Shown here piece by piece: positions 1 to 8,317 of a DNA stretch of 39,488 bases. The notes under the pieces were generated by a model. It saw only the letters and a list, made by a program, of their open reading frames with translations. It did no database searches and had not been told where the DNA came from. Numbering within the stretch: the first letter of the stretch is position 1; every line of letters begins with the position of its first letter. The stretch is taken from the NCBI GenBank assembly GCA_947625805.1, contig CANQPT010000015.1, forward strand, positions 1-39,488. The letters are read 5' to 3'. The translations under genes and the position numbers were made by a program. Source of the stretch: an uncultured Clostridia bacterium. GTDB lineage: Bacteria > Bacillota > Clostridia > Oscillospirales > CAG-272.

Positions 1-1
1 G

Positions 2-901
2 TCCCTTTCCGACAAGGTGCGCGCGGATGTGCTGGCGGTTTACGGATTGATCGCCCATGCGGAAAGCAAGGCGCACGGCATACCGGTCGAGCAGATCCAT
101 TTTCACGAGGTCGGCACCATGGACGCGATAGCGGACGTCACCGCAGTCTGTCTGTTAATGGACAAACTTGCGCCTGAGCAGGTGATCGCATCTCCCGTGC
201 ACGTAGGCGCAGGTCACGTGCACTGCGCACACGGCATTCTGCCGGTACCGGCCCCCGCCACAGCCCATATTCTGCAAGGAATACCAATCTACGGCGGAGC
301 GATCCAAAGTGAACTTTGCACGCCGACCGGAGCCGCCCTTTTGCGGCATTTTGTCACCCGATTCGGAGATATGCCGGTCATGCAGACCGAAGCGATCGGC
401 TACGGCATGGGCAAAAAGGATTTCCCGCAGGCCAACTGCGTACGCGCCTTTCTCGGCGAAACACAGGGTCAGGCTGACGTGGTACTGGAATTATCCTGTA
501 ACGTGGACGATATGACCGCAGAAGCCATCGCCTTTGCCGCCGAACGGTTGTTTGAAGGCGGCGCAAAGGAAGTATATACCCTGCCGATCGGCATGAAAAA
601 ATCCCGCCCGGGCACATTGATCCGGGTCATGTGCCGACCGCAGGACAAGGAACAGATGCTCCGTCTGCTCTTTTTGCACACCACCACCATCGGCGTGCGG
701 GAGGCAGTCAACCGCCGTTATGTGTTAGAGCGCAGCATCGAGACCCTGCACACCCCGTACGGAGACGTGCGGTGCAAGCGGTCATCCGGCTACGGGGTGG
801 AGCGCATCAAGTATGAATACGAGGACCTTGCCCGCATTGCGATCGAAAAAGGCATCAGCATCGAGCAGGCGCGGGAATTGGTTGAAAAACGGGAGAAATA
901 A
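2..901 (+). CDS. larC: LarC, nickel insertion protein of nickel-pincer cofactor synthesis (5' end missing)
   Basis: LarC inserts nickel into the pyridinium dithiodicarboxylate precursor, in a CTP-dependent reaction, to give the nickel-pincer nucleotide cofactor of lactate racemase-type enzymes. The visible part holds the LarC/DUF111 hallmarks: IHFHEVG, DAIADV, CTPTGAALL, GYGMGKKD, SCNVDDMTAE and PIGMKKSRPG. The GTG start offered by the ORF track at 17 is not the true start: the frame is open to the window edge (codons for SLSDK precede it) and the family has a further N-terminal part. The protein runs through the LarC1/LarC2 boundary in one frame, unlike the Lactobacillus plantarum gene, which needs a ribosomal frameshift. 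The stop codon shares one base with the larE start. Identity is firm; only the N-terminus is unseen. Confidence 0.93.
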   Translation, partial: SLSDKVRADVLAVYGLIAHAESKAHGIPVEQIHFHEVGTMDAIADVTAVCLLMDKLAPEQVIASPVHVGAGHVHCAHGILPVPAPATAHILQGIPIYGGAIQSELCTPTGAALLRHFVTRFGDMPVMQTEAIGYGMGKKDFPQANCVRAFLGETQGQADVVLELSCNVDDMTAEAIAFAAERLFEGGAKEVYTLPIGMKKSRPGTLIRVMCRPQDKEQMLRLLFLHTTTIGVREAVNRRYVLERSIETLHTPYGDVRCKRSSGYGVERIKYEYEDLARIAIEKGISIEQARELVEKREK

Positions 902-1701
902 TGCGTACCGCACATGAGAAAAAACAGCACTTAGAAGAATATCTGAAAGGACTTGGCAGTGTAGCCGTCGCCTTTTCCTCGGGAGTGGACTCTACCTTTT
1001 TGCTTAAAGTCGCCCACGATACGCTGGGTGAGCGGGCGATCGCGGTAACCGCACGCTCCTGCTCCTTCCCGGCGCGGGAATTAAACGAGGCGATCGAATT
1101 TTGCCGTGCAGAGGGGATCGGGCATATGATCGTGGACTCAGAAGAACTGTCGATTGACGGTTTTGCTGAAAATCCCAAAAACCGCTGCTATCTCTGCAAG
1201 CGGGAGTTGTTTACCAAGATCCTTGGCATTGCAAAAGACCGCGGGATCGCCCACGTGGCAGAGGGTTCCAATACCGATGACAACGGCGATTATCGCCCGG
1301 GACTGATCGCTGTGGCAGAACTGGGCGTCAAAAGCCCGCTGCGCGAGGCGGGACTGAACAAAGACGAGATCCGCGCCCTCTCGAAAGAACTGGGACTGCC
1401 CACCTGGGACAAACAGTCCTTTGCCTGCCTGTCCTCCCGCTTTGTGTATGGAGAGACCATCACCAAGCAAAAACTATCCATGGTCGACCGTGCCGAACAG
1501 CGACTGCTGGACTTGGGTTTTCGGCAGGTGCGGGTACGCATTCACGACAAACTGGCGCGCATCGAGGTGCTGCCGGACGAAATTCCGAAGATCATCGCCC
1601 ATGCGGAAGAATTAAACACATATTTCCGAACGTTGGGCTTTCTTTACGTCACCCTCGACCTGGGCGGTTATCAAATGGGAAGCATGAACAAAACGCTGTA
1701 A
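901..1701 (+). CDS. larE: LarE, sulfur transferase of nickel-pincer cofactor synthesis (three-cysteine type)
   Basis: LarE is a PP-loop ATP pyrophosphatase that adenylates the carboxylates of the pyridinium precursor and replaces them with sulfur. The PP-loop SSGVDSTF lies near residue 27, followed by NRCYLCKREL (about residue 98) and FACLSSRFVYG (about residue 178), then a C-terminal LGGYQMGSMN segment. The L. plantarum enzyme uses one sacrificial cysteine. Here a CxxC pair accompanies the conserved cysteine, matching the LarE class proposed to hold a [4Fe-4S] cluster. The 266-residue length is normal for the family. The ATG overlaps the larC stop as TAATG, and a GGGAG SD lies in the end of larC, so the two are translationally coupled. 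No clear terminator follows before the convergent lipoprotein gene. Confidence 0.93.
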   Translation: MRTAHEKKQHLEEYLKGLGSVAVAFSSGVDSTFLLKVAHDTLGERAIAVTARSCSFPARELNEAIEFCRAEGIGHMIVDSEELSIDGFAENPKNRCYLCKRELFTKILGIAKDRGIAHVAEGSNTDDNGDYRPGLIAVAELGVKSPLREAGLNKDEIRALSKELGLPTWDKQSFACLSSRFVYGETITKQKLSMVDRAEQRLLDLGFRQVRVRIHDKLARIEVLPDEIPKIIAHAEELNTYFRTLGFLYVTLDLGGYQMGSMNKTL

Positions 1702-1725
1702 AATCCGCCTTCCCACGGTTTTATT

Positions 1726-2505
1726 TTACGCCGGAACTCCTGTATTGCGAGGATAATGGCAGACCGAGCTAAAACCCGTTGGGTCTGCTCTTTCAAAGGA
1801 ATCGATCAGCCAGACGCCGTTTGCTTTTGTGATGGTGATCCTGATCGGGTCGATATCGGACACATCGTCCGGTCCGGTTATAATTTCATCAATCGTAAAG
1901 GCAACCTCGTCCGCCGTGCGGGAAAGTACCTCAATGCTGTCATAATCGTATGTTTGGGTCGAAAGCATATCGGACGCCGTGACGTAATAGTATAATTTTC
2001 CGTCGCTTTCTTTATACATAGCGTACACACGCGGATTGTCACCGTCATCGTGGTAATTTTGATATTCCGGCCCGCCTTCCGCATCTTCCACCAGGCGATA
2101 ATGCTCGGCGGCCTTGGACGCGGTAAACACGGATTCCACCACCGCCCGCACGTCGTCTATGCTTTGATATTCAGAGTCAATAATCTCACATTTTTCCATG
2201 TAATTCAACCCGGCGTCTTCCGCCATTTCCGTGTGTTCCGGGCAGTGGAAAAAGAGATCCCTTATGATGTACAACCGTCTTTCGGTCAACTCTTGTGCGA
2301 CTGTGCGCAATTCTTCATCCGACAGTAGTTCTTCCTCCGGCTCCGGATCGGTCGGCTGTGTTTGTGGCTCTGTTTTTTGTGTTTCAGGGGTCGATTCGGT
2401 CGGCTGACTTTCTCCCCGGTTGCCGTCAGCGGCCCGGCCGCAGGAGAGTAACAGGAGGGCAAGACAGGCAAGCAGAGCAATCCACGTGGTCTTTTTTGGT
2501 TTCAT
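1726..2505 (-). CDS. Secreted lipoprotein of unknown function
   Basis: I do not recognise the family. The ORF track starts 20 codons too early. The ATG at 2505 has a GAGG SD about nine bases upstream and begins a lipoprotein signal peptide: MKPKK, a hydrophobic stretch, then the lipobox LLSC. After the lipidated cysteine comes a low-complexity Ser/Thr/Glu/Gln/Pro linker of about 40 residues, then an acidic domain of about 190 residues. That domain ends with the phrase ITKANGVWLIDSFERA, typical of small NTF2-like or DUF-type extracytoplasmic domains whose last strand reads 'xxWkIdsf'. The predicted mature protein is 259 residues minus the signal. It has its own promoter and lies convergent to larE and divergent from the oxidoreductase gene. 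Function is unknown. Confidence 0.8.
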   Translation of the reverse strand: MKPKKTTWIALLACLALLLLSCGRAADGNRGESQPTESTPETQKTEPQTQPTDPEPEEELLSDEELRTVAQELTERRLYIIRDLFFHCPEHTEMAEDAGLNYMEKCEIIDSEYQSIDDVRAVVESVFTASKAAEHYRLVEDAEGGPEYQNYHDDGDNPRVYAMYKESDGKLYYYVTASDMLSTQTYDYDSIEVLSRTADEVAFTIDEIITGPDDVSDIDPIRITITKANGVWLIDSFERADPTGFSSVCHYPRNTGVPA

Positions 2506-2529
2506 TTTTATATCCTCGTTTCTTTTTTT

Positions 2530-2541
2530 GCACGATCGTGC
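2530..2541. promoter_or_regulatory. 12-bp perfect palindrome at the lipoprotein gene's predicted transcription start
   Basis: GCACGATCGTGC is a perfect 12-bp palindrome placed directly after the -10 box of the minus-strand promoter, about where transcription should begin. It may be an operator, but a palindrome of this size can also arise by chance. Confidence 0.3.
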
Positions 2542-2547
2542 GATTTC

Positions 2548-2576
2548 AGTATAGCATATTGCCATTCCTTTGTCAA
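2548..2576 (-). promoter_or_regulatory. SigA-type promoter of the lipoprotein gene
   Basis: On the minus strand TTGACA and TATACT are separated by 17 bp. The predicted start lies near 2541, about 36 bases before the ATG at 2505. Confidence 0.8.
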
Positions 2577-2608
2577 CTTAAGAAAAACCATGTTTTTTTC
2601 AAAAATGA

Positions 2609-2637
2609 TTGAAAAAAGCATGATTTTATAGTATAAT
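2609..2637 (+). promoter_or_regulatory. SigA-type promoter of the Gfo/Idh oxidoreductase gene
   Basis: TTGAAA and TATAAT are separated by 17 bp on the plus strand. The start falls about 27 bases before the ATG at 2671, leaving room only for the AAAGGAG SD. Confidence 0.82.
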
Positions 2638-2670
2638 AAAGTACCATATTTTCCGAAAAGGAGAAGTATC

Positions 2671-3798
2671 ATGATCAAAATAGGAATCGTCGGCGTGCGC
2701 GGCTTTTCGGTAGTCGACGCCATAAGCGCCATGCCCGGCGAGGCACAGATCACCGCAATGTGCGACCTCGACCAAGAGGGACTTGACCGGGCAAAAGAGA
2801 AGATCGGGCTTACCGACAGCCAGTGCTACCGCATTTATGAGGATATGCTGGAGCAGGCGGACATCGACGCTGTGGTCATCTCCACCCCCATGCAGTGCCA
2901 TGTGCCCCAGGCGATCCTCGCCCTGCAGGCAGGCAAGCACGTCATGTGCGAGGTTACGGCGGCGGTCAGCATGGACGAACTCTGGTGGCTGATCGAAAAC
3001 GTCGAGAAATCCGGCAAGATCTATATGTACGCCGAGAACTACTGCTATATGCCCGAGTTGCAATTGGTACGACAAATGGTCAAGCAGGGCTATTTCGGCG
3101 AAATCTACTACGGCGAGGGAGAGTACATTCACGACTGCACCGACCTCCGGCTATGGAAGGGCAAGACCGGCTGGCGCACCTACTGGCAGATGGGCACCCG
3201 CGGGTCATTCTATCCCACCCACAGCTTAGGCCCGGTCATGCAGTGCTTTGACGACGACCGCATCGTGTCCGTCACCAGTTTCGGCCCCGGCAACCACAAC
3301 CCATACGGTCTGCGCAACGACGACCTGACCCAGACCCTCTGTCAGCTGGAAAGCGGAAAGTTGGTTAAAATTCGGGTGGATACCATTTCTCCCCGTCCGC
3401 ACAACATGACCTACTATCAGATCCAAGGGACCAAGGGCTGTTATGAAGCGCCGCGCGGCCTTGGCGATGTGGCCAAGATCGCCATCGCAACCGACGAGGA
3501 CCCCACAGGCTTCCAAAACTGGAGGCCGCTCTCCGACTTCAACCATCTTCTGCCCGAGCGCTACCGCAGTGGTGAAGGGGACAACGCAGGGCACGGCGGC
3601 GGAGATTACTATATTGTCGCCGACTTTATCGAGGCCATCAAAACCGGCGTACAGCCCGAACTCAACGTCTACAAGGCGGCAGAGTGGACCTCCGTGGCGT
3701 TGCTATCCCAACTTTCCATCACCAATCAGGGCAAAACCATGGAAGTTCCCAACTTCCGCCGGGATATGCCATGGGAAGAAAAGCGAATCAAACTATAA
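2671..3798 (+). CDS. Gfo/Idh/MocA-family NAD(P)-dependent oxidoreductase
   Basis: These enzymes oxidise or isomerise sugars and related polyols with a Rossmann-bound NAD(P). The N-terminus MIKIGIVGVRGFSVVDAI is the nucleotide-binding fold, with the acidic residue of MCDLD at the end of beta-2. STPMQCHVPQAILALQAGKHV is the family's second conserved block. The following block reads CEVTAAVS where most members have CEKP, so the usual lysine is absent. The C-terminal half (residues ~125-375) is the substrate domain, with WRTYWQMGTRGSFYPTHSLGP and the glycine-rich GHGGGDYY segment also seen in GH109-like relatives. Length (375 residues) is normal. It appears monocistronic: own promoter, AAAGGAG SD and a strong terminator over its stop codon. 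Substrate cannot be told from the sequence. Confidence 0.88.
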   Translation: MIKIGIVGVRGFSVVDAISAMPGEAQITAMCDLDQEGLDRAKEKIGLTDSQCYRIYEDMLEQADIDAVVISTPMQCHVPQAILALQAGKHVMCEVTAAVSMDELWWLIENVEKSGKIYMYAENYCYMPELQLVRQMVKQGYFGEIYYGEGEYIHDCTDLRLWKGKTGWRTYWQMGTRGSFYPTHSLGPVMQCFDDDRIVSVTSFGPGNHNPYGLRNDDLTQTLCQLESGKLVKIRVDTISPRPHNMTYYQIQGTKGCYEAPRGLGDVAKIAIATDEDPTGFQNWRPLSDFNHLLPERYRSGEGDNAGHGGGDYYIVADFIEAIKTGVQPELNVYKAAEWTSVALLSQLSITNQGKTMEVPNFRRDMPWEEKRIKL

Positions 3799-3834
3799 CA
3801 CAAAGCCCGACCGTGCGGTCGGGCTTTGTGTTAT
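3795..3834. terminator. Bidirectional intrinsic terminator shared by two convergent genes
   Basis: A perfect 18-bp inverted repeat around a GTGC loop, with AT-rich ends, covers the stop codons of both the oxidoreductase gene (plus) and the ApbE-like gene (minus). The hairpin therefore terminates both convergent transcripts. Confidence 0.9.
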
Positions 3835-5081
3835 TCCATAGCGATCCGGCGGGTAGTATACCCGTCCGACAGGTCGACAAGGCCCGGATCCTGCTCGGTG
3901 TGGAAGATAACTCCGTTTTTGCAAAAGATCGCTCCGATATCCGTGCCCGAAAGTGATGCAAGATCCAGCGTGTCCGCAATATAGACCGGGATCATGCGCA
4001 AAAGAATTTCTGCACATCCCTTGTCCGACGAGTAACAGAGAAGATTGCTTTCGGCCGCCCGACAGCGCCCGTCTGCGGCGTCTATATAGGGAAAGCGAAT
4101 CTCACCCGCTTGAGTCATATAATAATGATCGTTATCCGCTTGATTGATCGGGAAAGTGCGCAGCAACACAAGGGAAAGCCGATCGCAATACGGCATGGTC
4201 CCCGCTTGATAGAGCGTGCCGTCCACTTGCTCAAAAAGGTTGACCGCGTAAGAGGTGCCCCGATCGTCCAGATTGCGGGAGAATCCGTCATAACTTGCAA
4301 GCATACCGTGCGTATAGCCCGCCGCACACAGCGTATCCGCCAGATAATCGGCGATAAAAGCGTTCTTCATCCAGTGAAAACTGACAAAGGTATAAATATC
4401 ATGCGTCCCGGCAAAGGCGAGATACTCCTCCGAAATACGCAAACAAACACGGTGATCCGACAGCAGTTGAATGGAGATGGAATCCGGATCGTTTGTATAC
4501 TCTAAAATTTCGGCAAACAGGTCGGCAAGTTCGGAGTTGACAGCGGGGTCATAGTCCACGGTCTGCTCATCTTCCGTGCAGGAAAAAAGATTGGCGTAAT
4601 ACTCATAGATGGGCGCAAGGAAAAGCTGACGGGTGTCTGCTTGTTCGCATAGCTTAAGCGCGTCATACAGCACCTCGTCCACCTCGACCGTCTGACCCGG
4701 ATTCGCGTTCAGATAGGCGACGTTGTATAGCCCGTCAAAAATCTGATTTTCTGCGAATACCCGATAGGCCGTGGCGGTCGCCTGCCCGTACAGTTCCGCC
4801 AGCGCGCGGTATTCGGCGTTTGCCGATCCGCCGTCCGCCCCAAGTTGGTACCGCAGGGTAAATTCGTCTCCGCAGTGGGCGCCGTCTTCGGTTTTTCCGA
4901 CAATGGTCTGCCAGCCGCTGCGATCCGTAAGCAACTGGGAGATCGCGTAAGCGATAGCCGAAACGCCGAATACCAGCAACACTACAAAAAGCACGATCCG
5001 AAGCGGAAAATGCTTTTGATCCAGTTCAATGCGCCGGACCGGTTTGACCAACGGACGGTTGTCCTTTGCGTTTTTTCCCAT
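3831..5081 (-). CDS. Membrane-anchored extracytoplasmic protein, distantly ApbE-like
   Basis: The protein has a short basic cytoplasmic tail, one membrane segment (residues ~28-52, IVLFVVLLVFGVSAIAYAI) and a large outer domain, with no lipobox. In order it shows LNANPGQTVEVDEVLYDALKLCEQA, FLAPIYEYYANLF, a strand-rich middle, and FHWMKNAFIADYLADTLCAAGYTHGMLASYDGFSRNLDDRG. This order echoes ApbE-type FAD:protein FMN transferases (IN...V...ell..., DPT..., KGyavD...L...G...lvnlGGnv). The typical ApbE glycines and DxxT metal-binding motif are degenerate or absent. It may be a non-catalytic or flavin-binding relative. A good GAGGTGA SD precedes the ATG, but a terminator hairpin sits just upstream, so expression may depend on readthrough from the opp operon or on an unseen promoter. 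The ApbE relationship is inference. Confidence 0.72.
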   Translation of the reverse strand: MGKNAKDNRPLVKPVRRIELDQKHFPLRIVLFVVLLVFGVSAIAYAISQLLTDRSGWQTIVGKTEDGAHCGDEFTLRYQLGADGGSANAEYRALAELYGQATATAYRVFAENQIFDGLYNVAYLNANPGQTVEVDEVLYDALKLCEQADTRQLFLAPIYEYYANLFSCTEDEQTVDYDPAVNSELADLFAEILEYTNDPDSISIQLLSDHRVCLRISEEYLAFAGTHDIYTFVSFHWMKNAFIADYLADTLCAAGYTHGMLASYDGFSRNLDDRGTSYAVNLFEQVDGTLYQAGTMPYCDRLSLVLLRTFPINQADNDHYYMTQAGEIRFPYIDAADGRCRAAESNLLCYSSDKGCAEILLRMIPVYIADTLDLASLSGTDIGAIFCKNGVIFHTEQDPGLVDLSDGYTTRRIAME

Positions 5082-5091
5082 AAGTCACCTC

Positions 5092-5133
5092 AAAAACAAT
5101 CCCGCGCGAATGGCATCCGCCTTTCGCGCGGGA
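5092..5133 (-). terminator. Intrinsic terminator after the opp operon
   Basis: On the minus strand an 11-bp GC-rich inverted repeat (TCCCGCGCGAA with TTCGCGCGGGA) is followed by TTGTTTTT. The T-tract directly abuts the GAGGTGA SD of the next minus-strand gene, whose ATG is at 5081. Confidence 0.8.
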
Positions 5134-5174
5134 AGTAAGGGAAAGGATGCGCCGAATAAAGATGCGGACAGCGG

Positions 5175-5206
5175 CTTTCCGGCGGAAATCGTCCGACCGG
5201 ACGCCG
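5175..5206. repeat. Short palindromic repeat, copy 1 (copy 2 at 31711-31742)
   Basis: This 32-base element differs at three positions from the one at 31711. Two of the changes (positions 18 and 27) swap a T-A pair for a G-C pair in an internal hairpin. Both copies lie 18-24 bases downstream of the last gene of a minus-strand operon. It looks like a REP-type intergenic repeat. Confidence 0.55.
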
Positions 5207-5229
5207 CGTGCCATTTGTTCTGCGTGTCC

Positions 5230-6546
5230 TTAAATCAATGCACTCAACAATAAGAGCAAATACAGCGCTATGATCGCGCCCAGCGTACCAAGTCCCACCA
5301 GCGCGCCCTTTAAGCAGGCCTTATAGTTGCGGATATGCCGGAATTTCCGGAAGATAAATCCGGCGATCAGACCAATGGGCGGCAGGAAGAAAGATGCCAC
5401 CGAATACCACATATTGCCGGTATCGTGCAGAGGAGCTTTCAGAATGTCGGGGTCATCCGGCAGGATATTCGCCTGCGGACGCTTTTCGGTTTGCTCGTTT
5501 TCGTCCGCAATGATGATCGACTTAAGAGGAACGCCCGCCTCGCGGACCTTCTTGTACTCCTCGATCTCCTTTTTGTTACCATACACAAAGTGGTTGTGTC
5601 CCACATCCACCAGTTCAGGCTCATCGGTGCTGTAATCGTGTATACTGGGATCATAGGTGAAGAGTACCTTGTTCTTCTCCAGTTTTGGATCGGGGATCGG
5701 AATGGCCGAGATCAGCGACCGGGTGTACGGATGCAGCGGATAGTCAAAGAGTTCCTCCGCCTCGGCAACCTCGACGATGTTCCCCTTATAAATGACTCCG
5801 ATCCGGTCGGAGATAAAGCGAACGATCGACAGGTCGTGCGCGATGAACAGATAGGTAAGCCCCTGCTCGCGTTGGAACTTGTTGAGAAGATTGAGCACCT
5901 GCGCACGAATGGACACGTCCAGGGCCGAGATCGGCTCATCGGCCACCACCAACTCAGGCTCCATGACCATTGCACGCGCCAAACCGATTCTCTGACGCTG
6001 ACCGCCCGAGAACTCGTGAGGGTAACGGGTCAGATGCTCAGGAAGCAGACCCACCTCGTCGATCATATGCTCGACCTTGCGGACTCTGTCCTCCTCGTTT
6101 TTGAACAGGTGGAAGTTATATAAGCCCTCGGACACGATGTAATCGACGGTCGCGCGCTCGTTCAGCGATGCGGCGGGATCCTGGAATACCATCTGGATAT
6201 TTCGGATAACCTCACGGTCGAGGGAGCGCGGAATCTTACCTGTGATGCGCACGCCCTTGTATAAGATCTCGCCGTTTGCACAGGGAATGACCCTGATGAC
6301 CGCGCGGCCGATGGTGGTCTTGCCCGATCCCGACTCGCCCACAAGCGAGAAGGTTTCCCCCTTGAAAATATCAAAGGAAGCGTTCTTGACTGCACGAACG
6401 GCGTTATCTCCCTTGCCGAACGTAATGTCTACGTTCCGGAGGGACAAGAGTACCTCTCTGCCGGACTCGTCGAGCGGCCCGTGTTCGGGCAGGTGAGCGG
6501 CAGTATCGGACAGCTTGAATTTTTCTTTTTTGATTTTCTTTTTCAC
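5230..6546 (-). CDS. oppF: Oligopeptide ABC transporter ATP-binding protein (OppF type) with membrane C-terminus
   Basis: This is the second ATPase of the peptide importer encoded by the operon. Walker A is [13 protein letters not shown], the Q-loop is [13 protein letters not shown], the signature is [15 protein letters not shown], Walker B is [14 protein letters not shown] and the switch histidine is in FIAHDLS. The OppF-type tail [16 protein letters not shown] is present. Unlike typical members (about 320 residues), it continues with a charged linker and about 60 C-terminal residues holding two hydrophobic spans ([19 protein letters not shown] and [20 protein letters not shown]). The track starts 10 codons too early. 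The GTG at 6546 has GGAGG eight bases upstream and follows the oppD stop by 13 bases. It is the last gene of the operon and is followed by a terminator. Confidence 0.92.
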   Translation of the reverse strand: MKKKIKKEKFKLSDTAAHLPEHGPLDESGREVLLSLRNVDITFGKGDNAVRAVKNASFDIFKGETFSLVGESGSGKTTIGRAVIRVIPCANGEILYKGVRITGKIPRSLDREVIRNIQMVFQDPAASLNERATVDYIVSEGLYNFHLFKNEEDRVRKVEHMIDEVGLLPEHLTRYPHEFSGGQRQRIGLARAMVMEPELVVADEPISALDVSIRAQVLNLLNKFQREQGLTYLFIAHDLSIVRFISDRIGVIYKGNIVEVAEAEELFDYPLHPYTRSLISAIPIPDPKLEKNKVLFTYDPSIHDYSTDEPELVDVGHNHFVYGNKKEIEEYKKVREAGVPLKSIIIADENEQTEKRPQANILPDDPDILKAPLHDTGNMWYSVASFFLPPIGLIAGFIFRKFRHIRNYKACLKGALVGLGTLGAIIALYLLLLLSALI

Positions 6547-6559
6547 AGCCTTGCCCTCC

Positions 6560-8308
6560 TCAGATATTGAACGCACGAATCAGTTTTCCGTGTATGTCCT
6601 CGATAATCTCAGGGCGATCCATCTTGGGCGCTCTGGGATCGAGTAACCATGTCTTGGCGTAGTGGGTGTCGCTGACCCGGAACATGGGAGGCTCCTTGAG
6701 GGTGTCGATCTTCAGACAATACGGATTTCTGGGTGCGAACGGATCTCCGATGATCTTGTTATAGAGGGACGGAGGTGTGCCGGTGATCGAATAAAGTTTT
6801 GTGTTTTTTTCCGCGAGCTGCGGCAGCGAGGAAAGCAACGCCCATGTATAGGGATGGCGAGGGTCGTAGAAAACGTCCTCCACCGTACCCAACTCCACGA
6901 TCTGTCCCGCATACAGTACGGCCACGCGGTCGGCGATATTCGCCACCACGCCCAGGTCATGGGTAATAAAGACGATCGTATAATTGAACTCCTTTTGCAG
7001 ATCCTTGATCAACTTTAAGATCTGCGCCTGAATGGTCACATCCAGTGCCGTGGTGGGCTCGTCGCAGATCAGGATCTTGGGCTGGCAGGACAGTGCGATC
7101 GCGATGACGATACGCTGACGCATACCGCCGGAATACTGGAACGGATAGTCGTCAAAGCGGTTTTCCACGTTGGGAATCCCCACCTTGCGCATGAGTTCCA
7201 ACGCACGTGCGCGTGCCTCGATTTCCGAGCAGTTCTGATGCTTGAGAATAATCGACGTGATCTGTTTTCCGATGGTAATGATCGGGTTAAGGGAGGTCAT
7301 GGGGTCCTGGAACACAGTGGCGATCTTACTGCCGCGCACCTGCATCCAGTCCTTGGAATACTTGACCTTTGCAAGATTGAGCACGCAGGTTCCGTGCAGG
7401 ATCTCCTCGGTTTGGTCCAGATAGCGGACCCGGAACACAACGCTGTCAAAGATCGCATTGCGATCGTTCTCGTTGTCTAAATCCACGCCCAGCCGCATAG
7501 CCTTGCGGAACGCGGCAAGCAACTGCCGGATCAGGCTGAGCCGTTTGATCAGGCTGTATCTTCCTACCGAAAGATAGATCTCTTTGGCAAGGACATCGTT
7601 GCGTGCGTATACGGCCTCGTCCGCCTTGCCGGCGATCTCAGCGTTGTATTGTTTGCGCAAAGCGCGCATCTGTTCCTTGTACGAGGTAAGATAAGCGTGA
7701 TCCCTGCCTGCGGCCTGTTTGTGGGCACGGATCTTGTCCCGCTTTTCCTTTTCAAGGGCCTTGATCTGTGCGTCGTAGCCGGCGATGCTGGCGGTGACCT
7801 CTTTCAGTCGTGCCTTTTCGTTGGCGGGGTCAATGGTTTGACGGAGGTTGAAAGCCTCGGTGCGTTCAAACCGAAGTTCGGCCAGCCTTTCCTGAAAACG
7901 CTCGTCCTCCTCGTCACTCAGCGTGAACTTGGCCTTTTTCTCGGATTGCAGTTCCAATATCTTGTGATAGGTAGCCGCGCCAAGTTCTAACTTGGAATAC
8001 TCGTTGAGTTTTTTCTTGGCGTGAGAGAGCAGAGGCCGGGCGATCCCCGACAGGGAAACCTTGGTGTCCGCCAACTCCTCGTCGCTGAAAATGATCTTTC
8101 CCTCGTCAATGCTACCGTTATCGTCCAGCATTCCGGCAAAGGTCTTGGTCAGCACTGATTTACCCGAGCCGGATTCGCCCACGATGGCGATCGACTCGTT
8201 CTCATAGATATCCAGCGATACGCCGCGAATGGCGGTCAGTTTTCTGCCGCGCACGCTGAAGCGCACCACCAGGTCCTGAATTGAAAGCAATACTTTTTTG
8301 TTTTCCAT
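6560..8308 (-). CDS. oppD: Oligopeptide ABC transporter ATP-binding protein (OppD type) with large coiled-coil insert
   Basis: This is the first ATPase of the peptide importer. Walker A GESGSGKS is at residues 44-51, but the Q-loop [12 protein letters not shown] comes near residue 333 instead of about 100. Between them lie about 230 charged, Lys/Glu/Arg-rich residues with heptad-like spacing (for example [19 protein letters not shown]), predicting a helical or coiled-coil insert. The rest is standard: [15 protein letters not shown] signature, [13 protein letters not shown] Walker B, FITHDLG switch, and a C-terminal segment with [13 protein letters not shown] resembling the usual OppD cysteine-bearing tail. 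Total length is 582 residues against about 340 for the family. The ATG has an AGGAGG SD and lies nine bases after oppC. The reading frame is intact, so the insert is part of the protein. Confidence 0.92.
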   Translation of the reverse strand: MENKKVLLSIQDLVVRFSVRGRKLTAIRGVSLDIYENESIAIVGESGSGKSVLTKTFAGMLDDNGSIDEGKIIFSDEELADTKVSLSGIARPLLSHAKKKLNEYSKLELGAATYHKILELQSEKKAKFTLSDEEDERFQERLAELRFERTEAFNLRQTIDPANEKARLKEVTASIAGYDAQIKALEKEKRDKIRAHKQAAGRDHAYLTSYKEQMRALRKQYNAEIAGKADEAVYARNDVLAKEIYLSVGRYSLIKRLSLIRQLLAAFRKAMRLGVDLDNENDRNAIFDSVVFRVRYLDQTEEILHGTCVLNLAKVKYSKDWMQVRGSKIATVFQDPMTSLNPIITIGKQITSIILKHQNCSEIEARARALELMRKVGIPNVENRFDDYPFQYSGGMRQRIVIAIALSCQPKILICDEPTTALDVTIQAQILKLIKDLQKEFNYTIVFITHDLGVVANIADRVAVLYAGQIVELGTVEDVFYDPRHPYTWALLSSLPQLAEKNTKLYSITGTPPSLYNKIIGDPFAPRNPYCLKIDTLKEPPMFRVSDTHYAKTWLLDPRAPKMDRPEIIEDIHGKLIRAFNI

Positions 8309-8317
8309 TCTGACCTC

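Noticed and set aside
855-1178. 107-codon minus ORF over larC/larE
   Set aside because: Shadow of two well-recognised genes on the opposite strand.
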